A stretch of DNA of 40,297 bases from Aliicoccus persicus_A (GCA_020741755.1 DYYI01000003.1:1-40297), one strand, 5' to 3'. Positions 23,516 through 32,802 are shown, numbered from the stretch's first letter. Translations and numbers: made by a program. The notes: generated by a model not told the origin, from the letters alone.

Positions 23516-24565
23516 TTATATTTGTGACATCATTTGAAATATCGGTAATACGATGACGAGATATAGACATGTAATCAAACCACCCAGGACGACGAATATA
23601 ATCGGTTGTACACGTTTGGTGACGTACTCGATATCCATGAGCAGTCGACCTAATACATATTCGCTGAATGTAATCAATTCCTTACCGACTGTTGAATTTT
23701 GCTCACCATGACTCACGAATACGGATAATTTCTTATCGATCATGAACAATGATAGAAATGCTTGGCTCAGCGTTTCCCCTCTAAGCAACTGAGTTTCAAG
23801 CATTTCCGATTCATATTTCAATTGGTTATCAATTGTCTGAGACTTTAACAGTTCGATAATCGCCTTCACTTCCATACCATTTAAAATAAAGTAACCAAAC
23901 TCTCGTGATAGTTTATATGTCTGTATCTTCATATAGACACTCTTTATGATTGGTATAGCCATCAACAATCGGTTCTTACGCTCTATCGTTAAAACACGTG
24001 TAAAAAAGAAGAGATTGATGATTAAAAATAAACAGATGATAAGTGAGATTAGAATGATGCTCGGCAACATTTCTATAAATGTTGTTAAGACGAGAACTGC
24101 ACCACTAACTTCACTGCCCATACTTTCATAAAGCATTTTAAACTGTGGTATGACTGTAAAATTCAAGGTGATCAACATCCCGATAAAGATCACGCTTAAA
24201 ATGACTGGGTATTGTATCGCCTTAACCACACGTTCGACCATCGTGCGCTTCGTGAACAAAAACTGTGCTGCTTCACGTAACACTTTCGATACCTCACCAT
24301 GATGTTCACTAAATGTAACCTGCATGATGACTGTGCGTTCAAAATTCAGAATGGTTAAAACATCGCTAATTTTACCTGCATCATGAATTACTGTTAAACA
24401 TTCTTCTTTCGTCTTTTTGTCAATTACGTCATATTGCTCGAGTAAAAACTCAATCGATTTGGTCAATGTAAATCCACTGTCGAGTAAATCAGCCAAGTTC
24501 TCTAAAAAGTGCACATCATACTTTTTAAGTTTATTGGAATTGTTTCGAATATTTTTCATAAACAT
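23516..24565 (-). CDS. comGB: Competence pilus assembly membrane protein ComGB
   Basis: A 349-aa polytopic platform protein of the type II secretion F (T2SF) family that anchors pseudopilus assembly to the ComGA motor. Two related helical domains each contain the T2SF pattern (FLENLADLLDSGFTLTKSIEFL and FGYFILNGMEVKAIIELL). There are three hydrophobic stretches, at about residues 120-140, 170-195 and 325-348. It overlaps comGA by 35 nt. Confidence 0.93.
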   Translation of the reverse strand: MFMKNIRNNSNKLKKYDVHFLENLADLLDSGFTLTKSIEFLLEQYDVIDKKTKEECLTVIHDAGKISDVLTILNFERTVIMQVTFSEHHGEVSKVLREAAQFLFTKRTMVERVVKAIQYPVILSVIFIGMLITLNFTVIPQFKMLYESMGSEVSGAVLVLTTFIEMLPSIILISLIICLFLIINLFFFTRVLTIERKNRLLMAIPIIKSVYMKIQTYKLSREFGYFILNGMEVKAIIELLKSQTIDNQLKYESEMLETQLLRGETLSQAFLSLFMIDKKLSVFVSHGEQNSTVGKELITFSEYVLGRLLMDIEYVTKRVQPIIFVVLGGLITCLYLVIVLPIFQMMSQI

Positions 24566-25523
24566 CTCGGTCGATTACCTTCTCTTTATATAATGTGGCG
24601 ACCTTATCATTTAACGTTTCATATGATGGATATTCACCATCTAACAGTTGGCATATATCATCATTCGTGATGTGTTCGTAGATGAGATATGACCGATTCT
24701 CTGTATGAATGAGTCGCTGATTGATTATGAGTGAGACACTTTGTCTGATCTCTTCTTTAAACAATCCATAATCCTTTAACCGTTCGATCGTTGCGATTGC
24801 AGACTTACTATGAAACGTCGATAATACTAAGTGTCCTGATAAGCTTGCCTTAATTAATGATTCAGCGACTTCTTTAGAGCGGATTTCTCCAAATAGTAGA
24901 ATGTCTGGATCACATCGTAAAGCGCCTTTTAATATATTTTCATGATTCATCTCTGTCTTTTCATTGATCTCAACTTGAATCATATGATCTGATTCATACT
25001 CAATTGGATCTTCTATGCTTATAATTTGTTTTTTCGATTGATTGATTTCATTCGTCAGTAACTGATACATCAACGTCGTCTTACCGACACCCGTTGGCCC
25101 TGTAAATAATATTAATCCTTGTGATTTACTTACATAGTTTTGGAGAAACATCATATCTTTTTCATCATGAAACAACTCGAGTTGCTTTAAATGGTTTTCA
25201 GAAAGTAATAATCGAATAACAATCACTTCGTTCATCATGTCAATTGGGAGTGTACTCACTCGTACTGCGATAGATTCTTGATTATGTGTAATTAATGTTT
25301 TTCCACTCTGTGGAATTCGATGTTCATTAATGTCTAGATCTGCCATAAACTTTAAATAGTTAATCATCTTGTTATATTCACTTGTTTTAATGTAATCGTA
25401 ATCTACCATTTCTCCTTTAATTCTAAATCGGACTAGACCATATGAACTTTCTAAAGTAATATGGATATCACTCGCATGTTGTTCCTTCGCATGTACGATA
25501 ATTTTTTCTATATTTTGTTTCAA
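24531..25523 (-). CDS. comGA: Competence pilus assembly ATPase ComGA
   Basis: A PilB/GspE-type secretion ATPase that powers pseudopilus assembly. The 330-aa protein has Walker A GPTGVGKTTLM, an Asp box in SIEDPIEYE, Walker B CDPDILLFGEIRS and a His box GHLVLSTFHS. The start is TTG 25523 (MKQNIEKIIVHAKEQHASDIHI), with a strong AGGGGG 8 nt upstream. It is the first gene of comGA-GB-GC-GD-GE-GF-GG, all intact apart from the short GG. In staphylococci this operon depends on SigH and ComK; I could not identify either site with confidence in 25524-25650. Confidence 0.95.
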   Translation of the reverse strand: MKQNIEKIIVHAKEQHASDIHITLESSYGLVRFRIKGEMVDYDYIKTSEYNKMINYLKFMADLDINEHRIPQSGKTLITHNQESIAVRVSTLPIDMMNEVIVIRLLLSENHLKQLELFHDEKDMMFLQNYVSKSQGLILFTGPTGVGKTTLMYQLLTNEINQSKKQIISIEDPIEYESDHMIQVEINEKTEMNHENILKGALRCDPDILLFGEIRSKEVAESLIKASLSGHLVLSTFHSKSAIATIERLKDYGLFKEEIRQSVSLIINQRLIHTENRSYLIYEHITNDDICQLLDGEYPSYETLNDKVATLYKEKVIDRDVYEKYSKQFQ

Positions 25524-25657
25524 AAATACACCCCCTACTCTATATAAGCCTTTTTTCGGGTGTTTTATTTTTTATCGACAAGGTTTTTTCAATTTTTGTA
25601 ATATATGAACTCAATTGTTGAAATCCTGAATAAATTTCAGATGTTGCACAAGTGCTA

Positions 25658-25686
25658 TTTACAATGTTCATTTTGTTATATATAAT
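25658..25686 (+). promoter_or_regulatory. Consensus sigma-A promoter for the DUF2626/DUF2759 unit
   Basis: TTTACA (25658-25663), a 17-nt spacer and a perfect TATAAT (25681-25686), 49 nt before the likely ATG. It points away from the divergent comG operon. Confidence 0.85.
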
Positions 25687-25735
25687 TGAATATGATTATA
25701 AAAGCGTGAGATACATACGAAAGGACTTGTTTACT

Positions 25736-25987
25736 ATGATGTCAAAAAACGTTAAAACATTAGGCTTTTGGACAGCAATATTTGCAGTTTTATTTTATGT
25801 CGGCGACATGCTTGCTGTTTCCGCATTCATGGTCATCCAATCATTATTTTTTGTCATTATTGCCTATATGAATTTAACTGAACGTACTTACTTGTATATA
25901 TTTTTTGCATATCTCGTTTTATTCTTTGCCGGATTTAGTTTCTACAGCACATTTATTGTAGAACCAAGCTTCGGAAATCAACATTAA
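25736..25987 (+). CDS. DUF2626 family small membrane protein (YqgY type)
   Basis: An 83-aa protein of the DUF2626 family (B. subtilis YqgY), function unknown. It has three hydrophobic segments and the family pattern LGFWTAIFAVLFYVGDM...LTERTYLYIFFAYLVLFFAGFSFYSTFI. The frame is open from 25652, but the promoter at 25658-25686 and AAAGGA at 25720-25725 show that translation starts at ATG 25736 (or 25739). It is cotranscribed with the DUF2759 gene, which begins 30 nt later. Confidence 0.88.
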   Translation: MMSKNVKTLGFWTAIFAVLFYVGDMLAVSAFMVIQSLFFVIIAYMNLTERTYLYIFFAYLVLFFAGFSFYSTFIVEPSFGNQH

Positions 25988-26017
25988 TTTTAAAAAGAAA
26001 AATTAGGGGGTATTTAA

Positions 26018-26254
26018 ATGCCATTTATAGATACAGGAGAATTATTTGAATTTTTTGGAACGACAATTCACATCGGGGTCAATGCAACATCACTTTTGAT
26101 GTTACTTGTTACAATCATCGCGGGTTGGGGATTTGTATTGGCACTTAGAAATAAGAACATATTAGCGATTTTATTCAGTGCTGCATCCGTGTTAACATTT
26201 GGATTTTTCGCACTTGCAACGATCTTTACATTCGGTTATCCGGATTTAGGATAA
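26018..26254 (+). CDS. DUF2759 family small membrane protein (YqgW type)
   Basis: A 78-aa protein matching the DUF2759 pattern in its C-terminal part (ALRNKNILAILFSAASVLTFGFFALATIFTFGYP), with two membrane helices. Function is unknown. A strong AGGGGG lies 7 nt upstream of the ATG. In B. subtilis, as I recall it, yqgW and yqgY flank a metallo-hydrolase gene (yqgX), which is missing here. A bidirectional terminator follows. Confidence 0.85.
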   Translation: MPFIDTGELFEFFGTTIHIGVNATSLLMLLVTIIAGWGFVLALRNKNILAILFSAASVLTFGFFALATIFTFGYPDLG

Positions 26255-26282
26255 AAAAAAAGACCATTCGTGGTCTTTTTTT
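26255..26282. terminator. Bidirectional terminator between the DUF2759 and glcK genes
   Basis: AAAAGACCA / TGGTCTTTT stem with a TTCG tetraloop (26267-26270), flanked by an A run on the left and a T run on the right. It serves the convergent DUF2759 and glcK units. Confidence 0.9.
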
Positions 26283-27237
26283 ATTTGATGTATTGTTCTA
26301 CGAGTCGTGCTGCACCGTATATACCTGCATCATTCCCCAGCTCAGCAAGCACGATATTTATGCCTTCTGCTGCGGGTGGAAATGTGACCGTAGGAAACTG
26401 AGAGATGACTGAGTCTAACAAAATGTGTCCTGCATCGGAAACGCCACCACCGATAACAAAATGCGATGGATTCACAACTGACGCGATATAACTTAATCCG
26501 AGTGCAATAAAATAACCGACTTTATTCAGTACCTTTAATGCAAGTGGATCTTTTTGAACAGCCGCTGTAATGACGTCACGACTTGATAAGGTACCTACAT
26601 CGATGAGTTCTGAAAGTATTGATTCAGGAAAGTCTTTTTGAAAATCATAACATAGATTCACTATACCTGTTGCAGATGCAACAGTCTCTAAACAACCACG
26701 GTGACCGCAGTTACATTGAAACTGTTCTGTATGATCTACTTTCAAATGACCAACTTCGCCACTTGCACCTTTAAATCCATGCATGAGCTCACGGTTTGAG
26801 ATGATACCGCCACCAACACCTGTACCGATCGTAAGTACTGCAACGTTGCTGTAGTTTTTACCTGCGCCTTTGTATTGCTCTCCAAGTGCTGCTAAATTCG
26901 CATCATTATCCACGATGACTTCTAAATTCATTAGGTTAGATAATATACCTTTTACATCGACTTTACCTTTCCAACCGAGGTTAACGGCACCATTGACAAC
27001 ACCATCTTTAAAATTAACTGGTCCTGGTACACCGATGCCAATTCCGATACACTCATCCACATTACTCTCCATTTTTTCCAACTGTTTTTGAAATGAAGTC
27101 GCAATTTCTTTTAATAGCTCTGTTTCACTATTAATACCCGTTGGAATTCTCCACTTTTCAATCAACTCTAATTCTTGATCAAATATTCCGAGCTTACAAC
27201 TCGTTCCGCCTAAATCTGCTGTTAATACATACTTCAT
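26281..27237 (-). CDS. glcK: Glucokinase, ROK family
   Basis: Phosphorylates glucose with ATP in the cytoplasm. The 318-aa protein has an N-terminal phosphate motif LTADLGGTSCKLGIF, the active-site Asp in VIDNDANLAALGE, GTGVGGGIISN, and the ROK zinc site HLKVDHTEQFQCNCGHRGCLETVAS with its three cysteines and histidine. It starts 1 nt after yqgQ, in the fthC-gluP-yqgQ-glcK order usual in Bacilli. Confidence 0.95.
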   Translation of the reverse strand: MKYVLTADLGGTSCKLGIFDQELELIEKWRIPTGINSETELLKEIATSFQKQLEKMESNVDECIGIGIGVPGPVNFKDGVVNGAVNLGWKGKVDVKGILSNLMNLEVIVDNDANLAALGEQYKGAGKNYSNVAVLTIGTGVGGGIISNRELMHGFKGASGEVGHLKVDHTEQFQCNCGHRGCLETVASATGIVNLCYDFQKDFPESILSELIDVGTLSSRDVITAAVQKDPLALKVLNKVGYFIALGLSYIASVVNPSHFVIGGGVSDAGHILLDSVISQFPTVTFPPAAEGINIVLAELGNDAGIYGAARLVEQYIK

Positions 27238-27238
27238 A

Positions 27239-27424
27239 TTAAACGCCTCGGTTCCTTAAGATAGTTAGTGACTCTATAAATTCTTCTTTTGATATCAATT
27301 GATTTCTATATAATTCTCGAATTTCGAGTTTCATCATTTCTATTTTAGTTTCTTCGTTTTTATCATAGACATATATACCGTATCGCAATAGTAATCGATT
27401 GATATACGTTAGATCTTTATTCAT
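27239..27424 (-). CDS. yqgQ: YqgQ family protein (DUF910)
   Basis: A 61-aa three-helix protein of the DUF910 family (MNKDLTYINRLLLRYGIYVYDKN...LEIRELYRNQLISKEEF). It is conserved beside glucokinase in Bacilli, and its function is unknown; a nucleic-acid-binding role has been suggested from its fold. I choose ATG 27424; an ATG five codons earlier is in frame. It overlaps the gluP stop, indicating coupled translation. Confidence 0.88.
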   Translation of the reverse strand: MNKDLTYINRLLLRYGIYVYDKNEETKIEMMKLEIRELYRNQLISKEEFIESLTILRNRGV

Positions 27425-28820
27425 GGTATTCTCTCGCAATAATTTCCAATCCCTTATCTTCTATATTATCAATATCAAATCGAGACAGTATCGTTCTGAT
27501 TTCATCGTGCTCACTATCTCTTCTCAACATAATGATCTTCTCTTTCGCTATCTGTTCATTGGTTGGATTGAGTTCAAAACTCTTCTCTAAAAATTCATCG
27601 CGCTTGTTATAGTCACCAGTGACCTCAGCTAATATTGCAAGTGAAGCATAGGTTTGGTAACTTTCATTACCATGTCTTAAACCTTCATTAATAATGTCTA
27701 ATGCTTCCTCATATTGTTCTTGTTCAATATATTCAGCAGCGAGCGTATCAAACGCTGGTACCGAATCATGTGATGAAATAAATACGATATTTAGAATGAC
27801 AGAAACAATAAACACGACGATGACTAGAAATACGATTTTTAAATTCACTTTTCTAAAATAGATAAAAATACCAAAAATAATACCATATATTAACCCACTA
27901 AAATGTGCGAAGTGATTAATGTTTGATGAAAAATGCGTGAACACAGATAGCACCGTAATAATCACTGCAAGCTGAATAACACGCTTTACATCGATGTGTT
28001 TATGAATGATCATATGTGCAACGAGTAGACCAAGTAAGCCATAAATGGATCCACTCGCACCAAGCATAATGCCTTCTGAAATAAACATAAGGCTAAACAT
28101 ACTTGAGAGTATACCAGTTAATACATAAGTAATAGTTAAAACGATTCTTCCATATATGACTTCTACAAATTTACCAATGATATAAAGTGCGAACATATTA
28201 AACAAAAAGTGTTCAATAGATATATGTAAAAAACTACTCGTGAGCAAACGGTAAATTTCGCCTGATACGACTTCATAATGTGAGACTGACAATATGTTTA
28301 CGAGAAAGTACGATTGATTGAAATAGATACTTAAACTCGCAATTAAGAAGACAATTAAGTTTAAAGTCAAGAGCACACTCGTCACAGGTGTAAACTTTAA
28401 CATGTATGATTCAAGTGGATGTTTGCTGCTCACTCGTTTTTGATAGACTTTATCTTCCTTATCTGGCTTATATTTATAATTAAAACGATAAAATAAACTC
28501 TTTAATATTTTTTCTGGTTGATTTGTTAAATGCTCAACAACTTTAACACCATCTATGGTCTCTTTGCTCTTTTCTTCGGATGGTGACGGATAAATCATTT
28601 TTATTTCAGTAGGTTTAAACCCGATAAAACGACTGAAATCCGTCAATCGACCGGATACTTGGTCCGTGACATTGTAAGTCTCTCTTAGGGCTCCTGAAAT
28701 ACCCATCACAAGTTTATCTTTGTTATTTATGAGCCATATCACATCACCGGACTTATCGAAGGCGTGATACGAATATTTAGAGTGCCTCAGCACTTCATAT
28801 GCAATTTTCCACTTATTCAT
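27417..28820 (-). CDS. gluP: Rhomboid intramembrane protease with TPR tail (GluP type)
   Basis: Membrane serine protease of the rhomboid family, homologous to B. subtilis YqgP/GluP. The 467-aa protein starts with a cytosolic domain of ~140 residues. A rhomboid core of about seven helices follows, with HFLFNMFAL (oxyanion His/Asn, near 204-208), GASGSIYG (nucleophile Ser256) and NHFAHFSGLIYG (catalytic His near 306). The C-terminus (about 355-467) has TPR-like helices (AAEYIEQEQYEEALDIINEGLRHG...). Known substrates of B. subtilis GluP include the magnesium transporter MgtE. It overlaps fthC by 8 nt. Confidence 0.93.
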   Translation of the reverse strand: MNKWKIAYEVLRHSKYSYHAFDKSGDVIWLINNKDKLVMGISGALRETYNVTDQVSGRLTDFSRFIGFKPTEIKMIYPSPSEEKSKETIDGVKVVEHLTNQPEKILKSLFYRFNYKYKPDKEDKVYQKRVSSKHPLESYMLKFTPVTSVLLTLNLIVFLIASLSIYFNQSYFLVNILSVSHYEVVSGEIYRLLTSSFLHISIEHFLFNMFALYIIGKFVEVIYGRIVLTITYVLTGILSSMFSLMFISEGIMLGASGSIYGLLGLLVAHMIIHKHIDVKRVIQLAVIITVLSVFTHFSSNINHFAHFSGLIYGIIFGIFIYFRKVNLKIVFLVIVVFIVSVILNIVFISSHDSVPAFDTLAAEYIEQEQYEEALDIINEGLRHGNESYQTYASLAILAEVTGDYNKRDEFLEKSFELNPTNEQIAKEKIIMLRRDSEHDEIRTILSRFDIDNIEDKGLEIIAREYHE

Positions 28821-29385
28821 CGCGTCTCAATTCCTTTGATGAAATACGTCGTTTCGGTGTAATGATTGCGTCCACTGGAATATCATGAGATTCTATTGGA
28901 ATTTCATTTTTTAACTGTTCTTCAAACACGATAGAGATTGTATCTCCTTTGAAGTCAGCTAAAAATTTATCGTAGTAGCCACCACCATAACCAATACGGT
29001 AGCCGGTTTCACTAAAAATAAGCCCAGGAACGACAACCAAATCCATTTCATCAAAACTTTTCTTTAGATTGTTAGGCACTGGAATACCCTTCTCATCTTG
29101 CTTTTTATCTTCACTGTTATGCATCCGATAAAAGTGCATCGTTTTCGTCGCATAATCACAGGCTGGACTATATACGTTAACACCATGCTCATTTAATACA
29201 TTGATCGCTTTGTCAGTGTTGATTTCATGCGGCATCGATATGATAAGACCCACTGACTTATAACCTTTTTCTAAAACAAAATCGATGAGACTATCCATCA
29301 GCACTTGTTCATCTTGTGCGCGCTTATCGTTATGGATTGATTTTAATGTTTGGATCATTTCTTTTCTATAAAGTTTCTTACTCAT
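28813..29385 (-). CDS. 5-formyltetrahydrofolate cyclo-ligase
   Basis: ATP-dependent conversion of 5-formyl-THF to 5,10-methenyl-THF (YqgN/FAU1/MTHFS family). I start it at ATG 29385 (MSKKLYRKEMIQTL, 190 aa), with GGAG 8 nt upstream; the frame is open seven codons further. The family signature VVPGLIFSETGYRIGYGGGYYDKFL binds ATP and folate. The basic N-terminus and C-terminal IPVDAIITPKR also fit. It is first in the fthC-gluP-yqgQ-glcK unit. Confidence 0.94.
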   Translation of the reverse strand: MSKKLYRKEMIQTLKSIHNDKRAQDEQVLMDSLIDFVLEKGYKSVGLIISMPHEINTDKAINVLNEHGVNVYSPACDYATKTMHFYRMHNSEDKKQDEKGIPVPNNLKKSFDEMDLVVVPGLIFSETGYRIGYGGGYYDKFLADFKGDTISIVFEEQLKNEIPIESHDIPVDAIITPKRRISSKELRRDE

Positions 29386-29431
29386 CACGACATCTCCACT
29401 TTTCATAGTTATATCTATATTATCAGAATAT

Positions 29432-29465
29432 AAAAAAAGAAAAAACTTCGGTATGCACCGAAGTT
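29432..29465 (-). terminator. Terminator after phoU
   Basis: Perfect 9-bp stem AACTTCGGT / ACCGAAGTT with loop ATGC (arms 29444-29452 and 29457-29465), followed on the minus strand by a long T-rich run. It ends the pst-phoU operon just past the phoU stop. Confidence 0.9.
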
Positions 29466-29466
29466 A

Positions 29467-30102
29467 CTATTTTAAGTGATCTGCTGTTAAAACAAAATGC
29501 ACTTGATATGAAATACTTTTAATATGGTCACCAATACGCTCTAAATATTTCGCAGCGAGTTGAGATTGACCAGTAATGAATGAATCCGGCATATCGAACA
29601 CGTCTGACGTTGTGATTTGAACAAACAATGCATCAATATCACTATCTCGATCGATAATTTCTTTTAGCAAAGCGATATCTTGTTCGTCATATGCTGTTTT
29701 TACATCGACTAACATCAAATGTGCAAGTTTTTCCATCGTTCTTAAGCGAATAATCAACTTATCATTATCGATAATCGTACGTTTTCTGACTTTGTACAAG
29801 TTACTGATGTTTTCACTGATTCGAAGCAACTCATAAGAGACCTTTATGCTTGAAATAATGACTCTTAAATCGGTTGCAACAGGCTGTTGTTTCGTAATGA
29901 TATTAATCGATTTATTATTGATTGCTCTTTCAAGTTCAATAATTTTTTCGCCTTCTTTAATTTTAAGTCGCGCAGTCTTCGCATCTTCGTTTTGTATTGT
30001 ATCTACACAACCGACAAGGCGCTCATTAACAAGAACGCCTAACTCAATGACTGAATCATGTAATTCAGCCATTTCTCGAGTGAATTCTTGTCTAGGCACC
30101 AT
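29467..30102 (-). CDS. phoU: Phosphate signalling protein PhoU
   Basis: A two-repeat helical regulator that links the Pst transporter to the PhoR kinase and limits phosphate uptake. The 211-aa length is typical. The two three-helix repeats are visible (LHDSVIELGVLVNERLVGCVD.. and MEKLAHLMLVDVKTAYDEQD..), with the metal-binding patterns ATDLRVIISSIKVSYELLRISENISN and AAKYLERIGDHIKSI. It begins 2 nt after pstB, as last gene of the operon. Confidence 0.94.
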   Translation of the reverse strand: MVPRQEFTREMAELHDSVIELGVLVNERLVGCVDTIQNEDAKTARLKIKEGEKIIELERAINNKSINIITKQQPVATDLRVIISSIKVSYELLRISENISNLYKVRKRTIIDNDKLIIRLRTMEKLAHLMLVDVKTAYDEQDIALLKEIIDRDSDIDALFVQITTSDVFDMPDSFITGQSQLAAKYLERIGDHIKSISYQVHFVLTADHLK

Positions 30103-30104
30103 AT

Positions 30105-30950
30105 TTAACCGAACCTACCTGATACGTAATCTTCCGTACGCTTATCGTTAGGATTCTCAAAAATTACATTTGTGTCATCGTGCTCAACGACATAACCTTC
30201 ATAGAAGAATGCAGTCGTGTCTGAGACACGTGCTGCTTGTTGCATGTTATGTGTCACAACGATGATACTGTAGTTCTTTTTAAGTTCTTTCATTAAATCC
30301 TCAACTTTAATCGTTGAAATTGGGTCTAATGCACTCGTTGGTTCATCCATTAAAATAACATCTGGCTCAATTGCTAATGCACGTGCAATACATACACGCT
30401 GTTGCTGACCACCAGATAATCCATAAGCATTTTCATGTAATCGATCTTTTAATTCATCCCAAATTGCAGCATCGCGTAATGAAGATTCTACAACTTCATC
30501 AAGAATTTTTTTCTTTTTAATACCATGAACACGTGGTCCATAAGCAACGTTATCATAGATTGATTTCGGGAATGGGTTAGGTTTTTGGAATACCATACCA
30601 ACTTTAGTTCTTAACTCTTCTTTTGTAAAAGATTTTTCAAAAATGTCACGATCTTTATAGATGATTTGACCTTCCGTTCTAACGATTGGAACGAGTTCAA
30701 CCATTCTATTTAATGATTTAACAAATGTTGATTTACCACAACCTGATGGTCCAATAATTGCAGAGATATCATTTTCTTTAAAGTCTAAGTTAATATCTTG
30801 TAACGCATGGTTATCGCCATACCATAAATTAAAGTTTTTAGATGAAAATACGTTCTTTCTATTATCATTTGAAAGAGTGCCAGCATCCGTTGAACTTACA
30901 ATGTTTTGCTTTTTGATGTTTTTAGTTTCTATTTTAGTGTCGGGTGTCAT
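30105..30950 (-). CDS. pstB: Phosphate ABC transporter ATP-binding protein
   Basis: ATPase of the PstSCAB high-affinity phosphate importer. Walker A GPSGCGKSTFVKSLNRM, signature LSGGQQQRVCIARALA and Walker B VILMDEPTSALDP are intact, followed by the switch His in VVTHNMQQAARVSD. The 281-aa protein has an N-terminal extension of ~33 polar residues before the ABC core (FSSKNFNLWYGDNHAL); this start is supported by a perfect AAGGAGG upstream of ATG 30950. Confidence 0.97.
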   Translation of the reverse strand: MTPDTKIETKNIKKQNIVSSTDAGTLSNDNRKNVFSSKNFNLWYGDNHALQDINLDFKENDISAIIGPSGCGKSTFVKSLNRMVELVPIVRTEGQIIYKDRDIFEKSFTKEELRTKVGMVFQKPNPFPKSIYDNVAYGPRVHGIKKKKILDEVVESSLRDAAIWDELKDRLHENAYGLSGGQQQRVCIARALAIEPDVILMDEPTSALDPISTIKVEDLMKELKKNYSIIVVTHNMQQAARVSDTTAFFYEGYVVEHDDTNVIFENPNDKRTEDYVSGRFG

Positions 30951-30966
30951 AAATATCCTCCTTCAA

Positions 30967-31848
30967 TTAATACTTTCTAGAAAACTTGTTACGTATAAAG
31001 ATTGCGACTGAGTTCATTGCGAGTAATATCGCTAATAGTACTATGATACCAGTTGCAGCGAGATCTGAGAAGTCGTGCTGTGGCATTTTAACCCACGAAT
31101 AAATTTGCATTGGCATCGCCTGGAACGAGTCCATCACAGATGATGGTGTTCTGAGCAATGTCGTCGGTACCCCGATTACAACGAGCGGCGCTGTTTCACC
31201 GATTGCACGAGATAATGCAAGGATTATACCTGTAATAATACCAGGGATAGCAGCAGGCAGCACAATTCTTGATACGGTTTGCCACTTTGTTGCACCCATA
31301 CCAATCGATGCTTCTCGCACTGAACTTGGTACAGCTCTGATTGCTTCTTGTGAGGCAACTGCAATAACCGGTAAGATCATTAATGCGAGTGTTAAACCTG
31401 CAGCAAGTACTGAGTTCCCCATTGACATCGCACGAACGAATAAACCAAGACCGAGTAAACCGAATACGACAGAAGGTACACCCGCTAAGTTAGAAATGTT
31501 GATTTTAATAAAATCCGTCACTCTTCCTTTGCGTGCATATTCCTCTAAGTACAACGCAGTACTTACAGAAAGAATAATAGCAACTGGTGCTGTCACGAGC
31601 ATGAGCCACAGTGAACCAATAATTGCACCATAGAATCCAGAGACTTCAACATTACGCGCAGAAGCAAAATTCGTAATGAAATCCCATCTCAGGAATCGTA
31701 AACCATCGTTCAATGTATCATAAATCAACATTGCGAGTACAAGTAAACCGACGAGCGTACATAGGAAAAATACGACCATTGCTGTGTTGTTCCAGAAGAG
31801 GCGTGATGTTCTTTTATTGTCAATAATTTTTTTATCGATTAAACCCAT
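30967..31848 (-). CDS. pstA: Phosphate ABC transporter permease PstA
   Basis: Membrane permease of the phosphate importer. The 293-aa protein has about six helices and the BPD_transp_1 coupling motif EAIRAVPSSVREASIGMGATKWQTVSRIVLPAAIPGI in the cytoplasmic loop. It starts one base after the pstC stop and ends 16 nt before pstB. Confidence 0.96.
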   Translation of the reverse strand: MGLIDKKIIDNKRTSRLFWNNTAMVVFFLCTLVGLLVLAMLIYDTLNDGLRFLRWDFITNFASARNVEVSGFYGAIIGSLWLMLVTAPVAIILSVSTALYLEEYARKGRVTDFIKINISNLAGVPSVVFGLLGLGLFVRAMSMGNSVLAAGLTLALMILPVIAVASQEAIRAVPSSVREASIGMGATKWQTVSRIVLPAAIPGIITGIILALSRAIGETAPLVVIGVPTTLLRTPSSVMDSFQAMPMQIYSWVKMPQHDFSDLAATGIIVLLAILLAMNSVAIFIRNKFSRKY

Positions 31849-31849
31849 C

Positions 31850-32776
31850 TTAATACTCCTCTCTAAAACGTTTAGATATCCAGATTGATATCATGTTCAT
31901 TAAAAATGTAAAGAAGAACAACGTTAAACCAACTGCATATAAACTATAGTAGATATCTGTACCAAATGCAGTATCACCGCTCGTAATTTGAACGATAAAC
32001 GCTGTCATCGTTTGCAATGTCGACGTAATATCGAGACTGAAGTTTGGATTAGAACCTGCGGCAATCGATACGATCATCGTTTCACCAATCGCTCTAGAAA
32101 TTGCGAGAACGAATGATGCCATAATACCTGAGATTGCTGCTGGTATAACCACTTTGAATGTCGTTTCTATTTTTGTTGCACCCATTCCGTATGATCCTTC
32201 GCGCATTGCACGTGGAACAGAACTCATTGCGTCTTCACTTAAGCTGGCAATCATCGGTATGATCATAATACCAACTACGATACCTGGTGAAATTGCGTTA
32301 AATAAATCAACTTCTGACCAAATACTTCTTAAAATTGGTGTAACGAAGTTTATTGCAAAGTAACCGTAAACAACCGTCGGTACACCAGCTAAAACTTCAA
32401 GAATTGGTTTGATAATTCTTCGGATTGTATCACTTGAATACTCACTTAAATAGATCGCTGCGCCTAATCCGATTGGCATAGCAAAAATTGCAGCGATGAT
32501 TACGATTCTAAACGTACCACTGAGCAATGCCCAAATACCATATTGAGCATCGCCTGAATATGGTCGCCAATCAGTTCCAGTAATAAAATCAATGAATGGA
32601 ATACGTCTAAAGAATTCAATGGACTCTGATGCGAGTATGTAAAGAATTGCAATCGTTGCTAAAATTGAAATTGATGTGATTAAGAACAAAATAGTTGGTA
32701 TTAACTTTTCTATCGTATTGGAGGAATTACTTTTGTTCTTATCAATCATTTCCTGAACATTATAGTTTTTTGTCAT
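31850..32776 (-). CDS. pstC: Phosphate ABC transporter permease PstC
   Basis: The second permease of the importer. I start it at ATG 32776 (MTKNYNVQEMIDKNK, 308 aa), with GCGAGG 8 nt upstream; the open frame extends 19 codons further into the pstS-pstC intergenic hairpin and is not needed. Six helices are expected, with the coupling loop EDAMSSVPRAMREGSYGMGATKIETTFKVVIPAAISGI. The N-terminal cytosolic stretch is polar. Confidence 0.95.
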   Translation of the reverse strand: MTKNYNVQEMIDKNKSNSSNTIEKLIPTILFLITSISILATIAILYILASESIEFFRRIPFIDFITGTDWRPYSGDAQYGIWALLSGTFRIVIIAAIFAMPIGLGAAIYLSEYSSDTIRRIIKPILEVLAGVPTVVYGYFAINFVTPILRSIWSEVDLFNAISPGIVVGIMIIPMIASLSEDAMSSVPRAMREGSYGMGATKIETTFKVVIPAAISGIMASFVLAISRAIGETMIVSIAAGSNPNFSLDITSTLQTMTAFIVQITSGDTAFGTDIYYSLYAVGLTLFFFTFLMNMISIWISKRFREEY

Positions 32777-32802
32777 ATGATGAACCTCGCTTTCATTTGA
32801 AA

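Noticed and set aside
25524..25650. ComK K-box or SigH promoter for comG
   Set aside because: Several A/T runs are present, but none match AAAA-N5-TTTT pairs or a clear SigH motif well enough to call.
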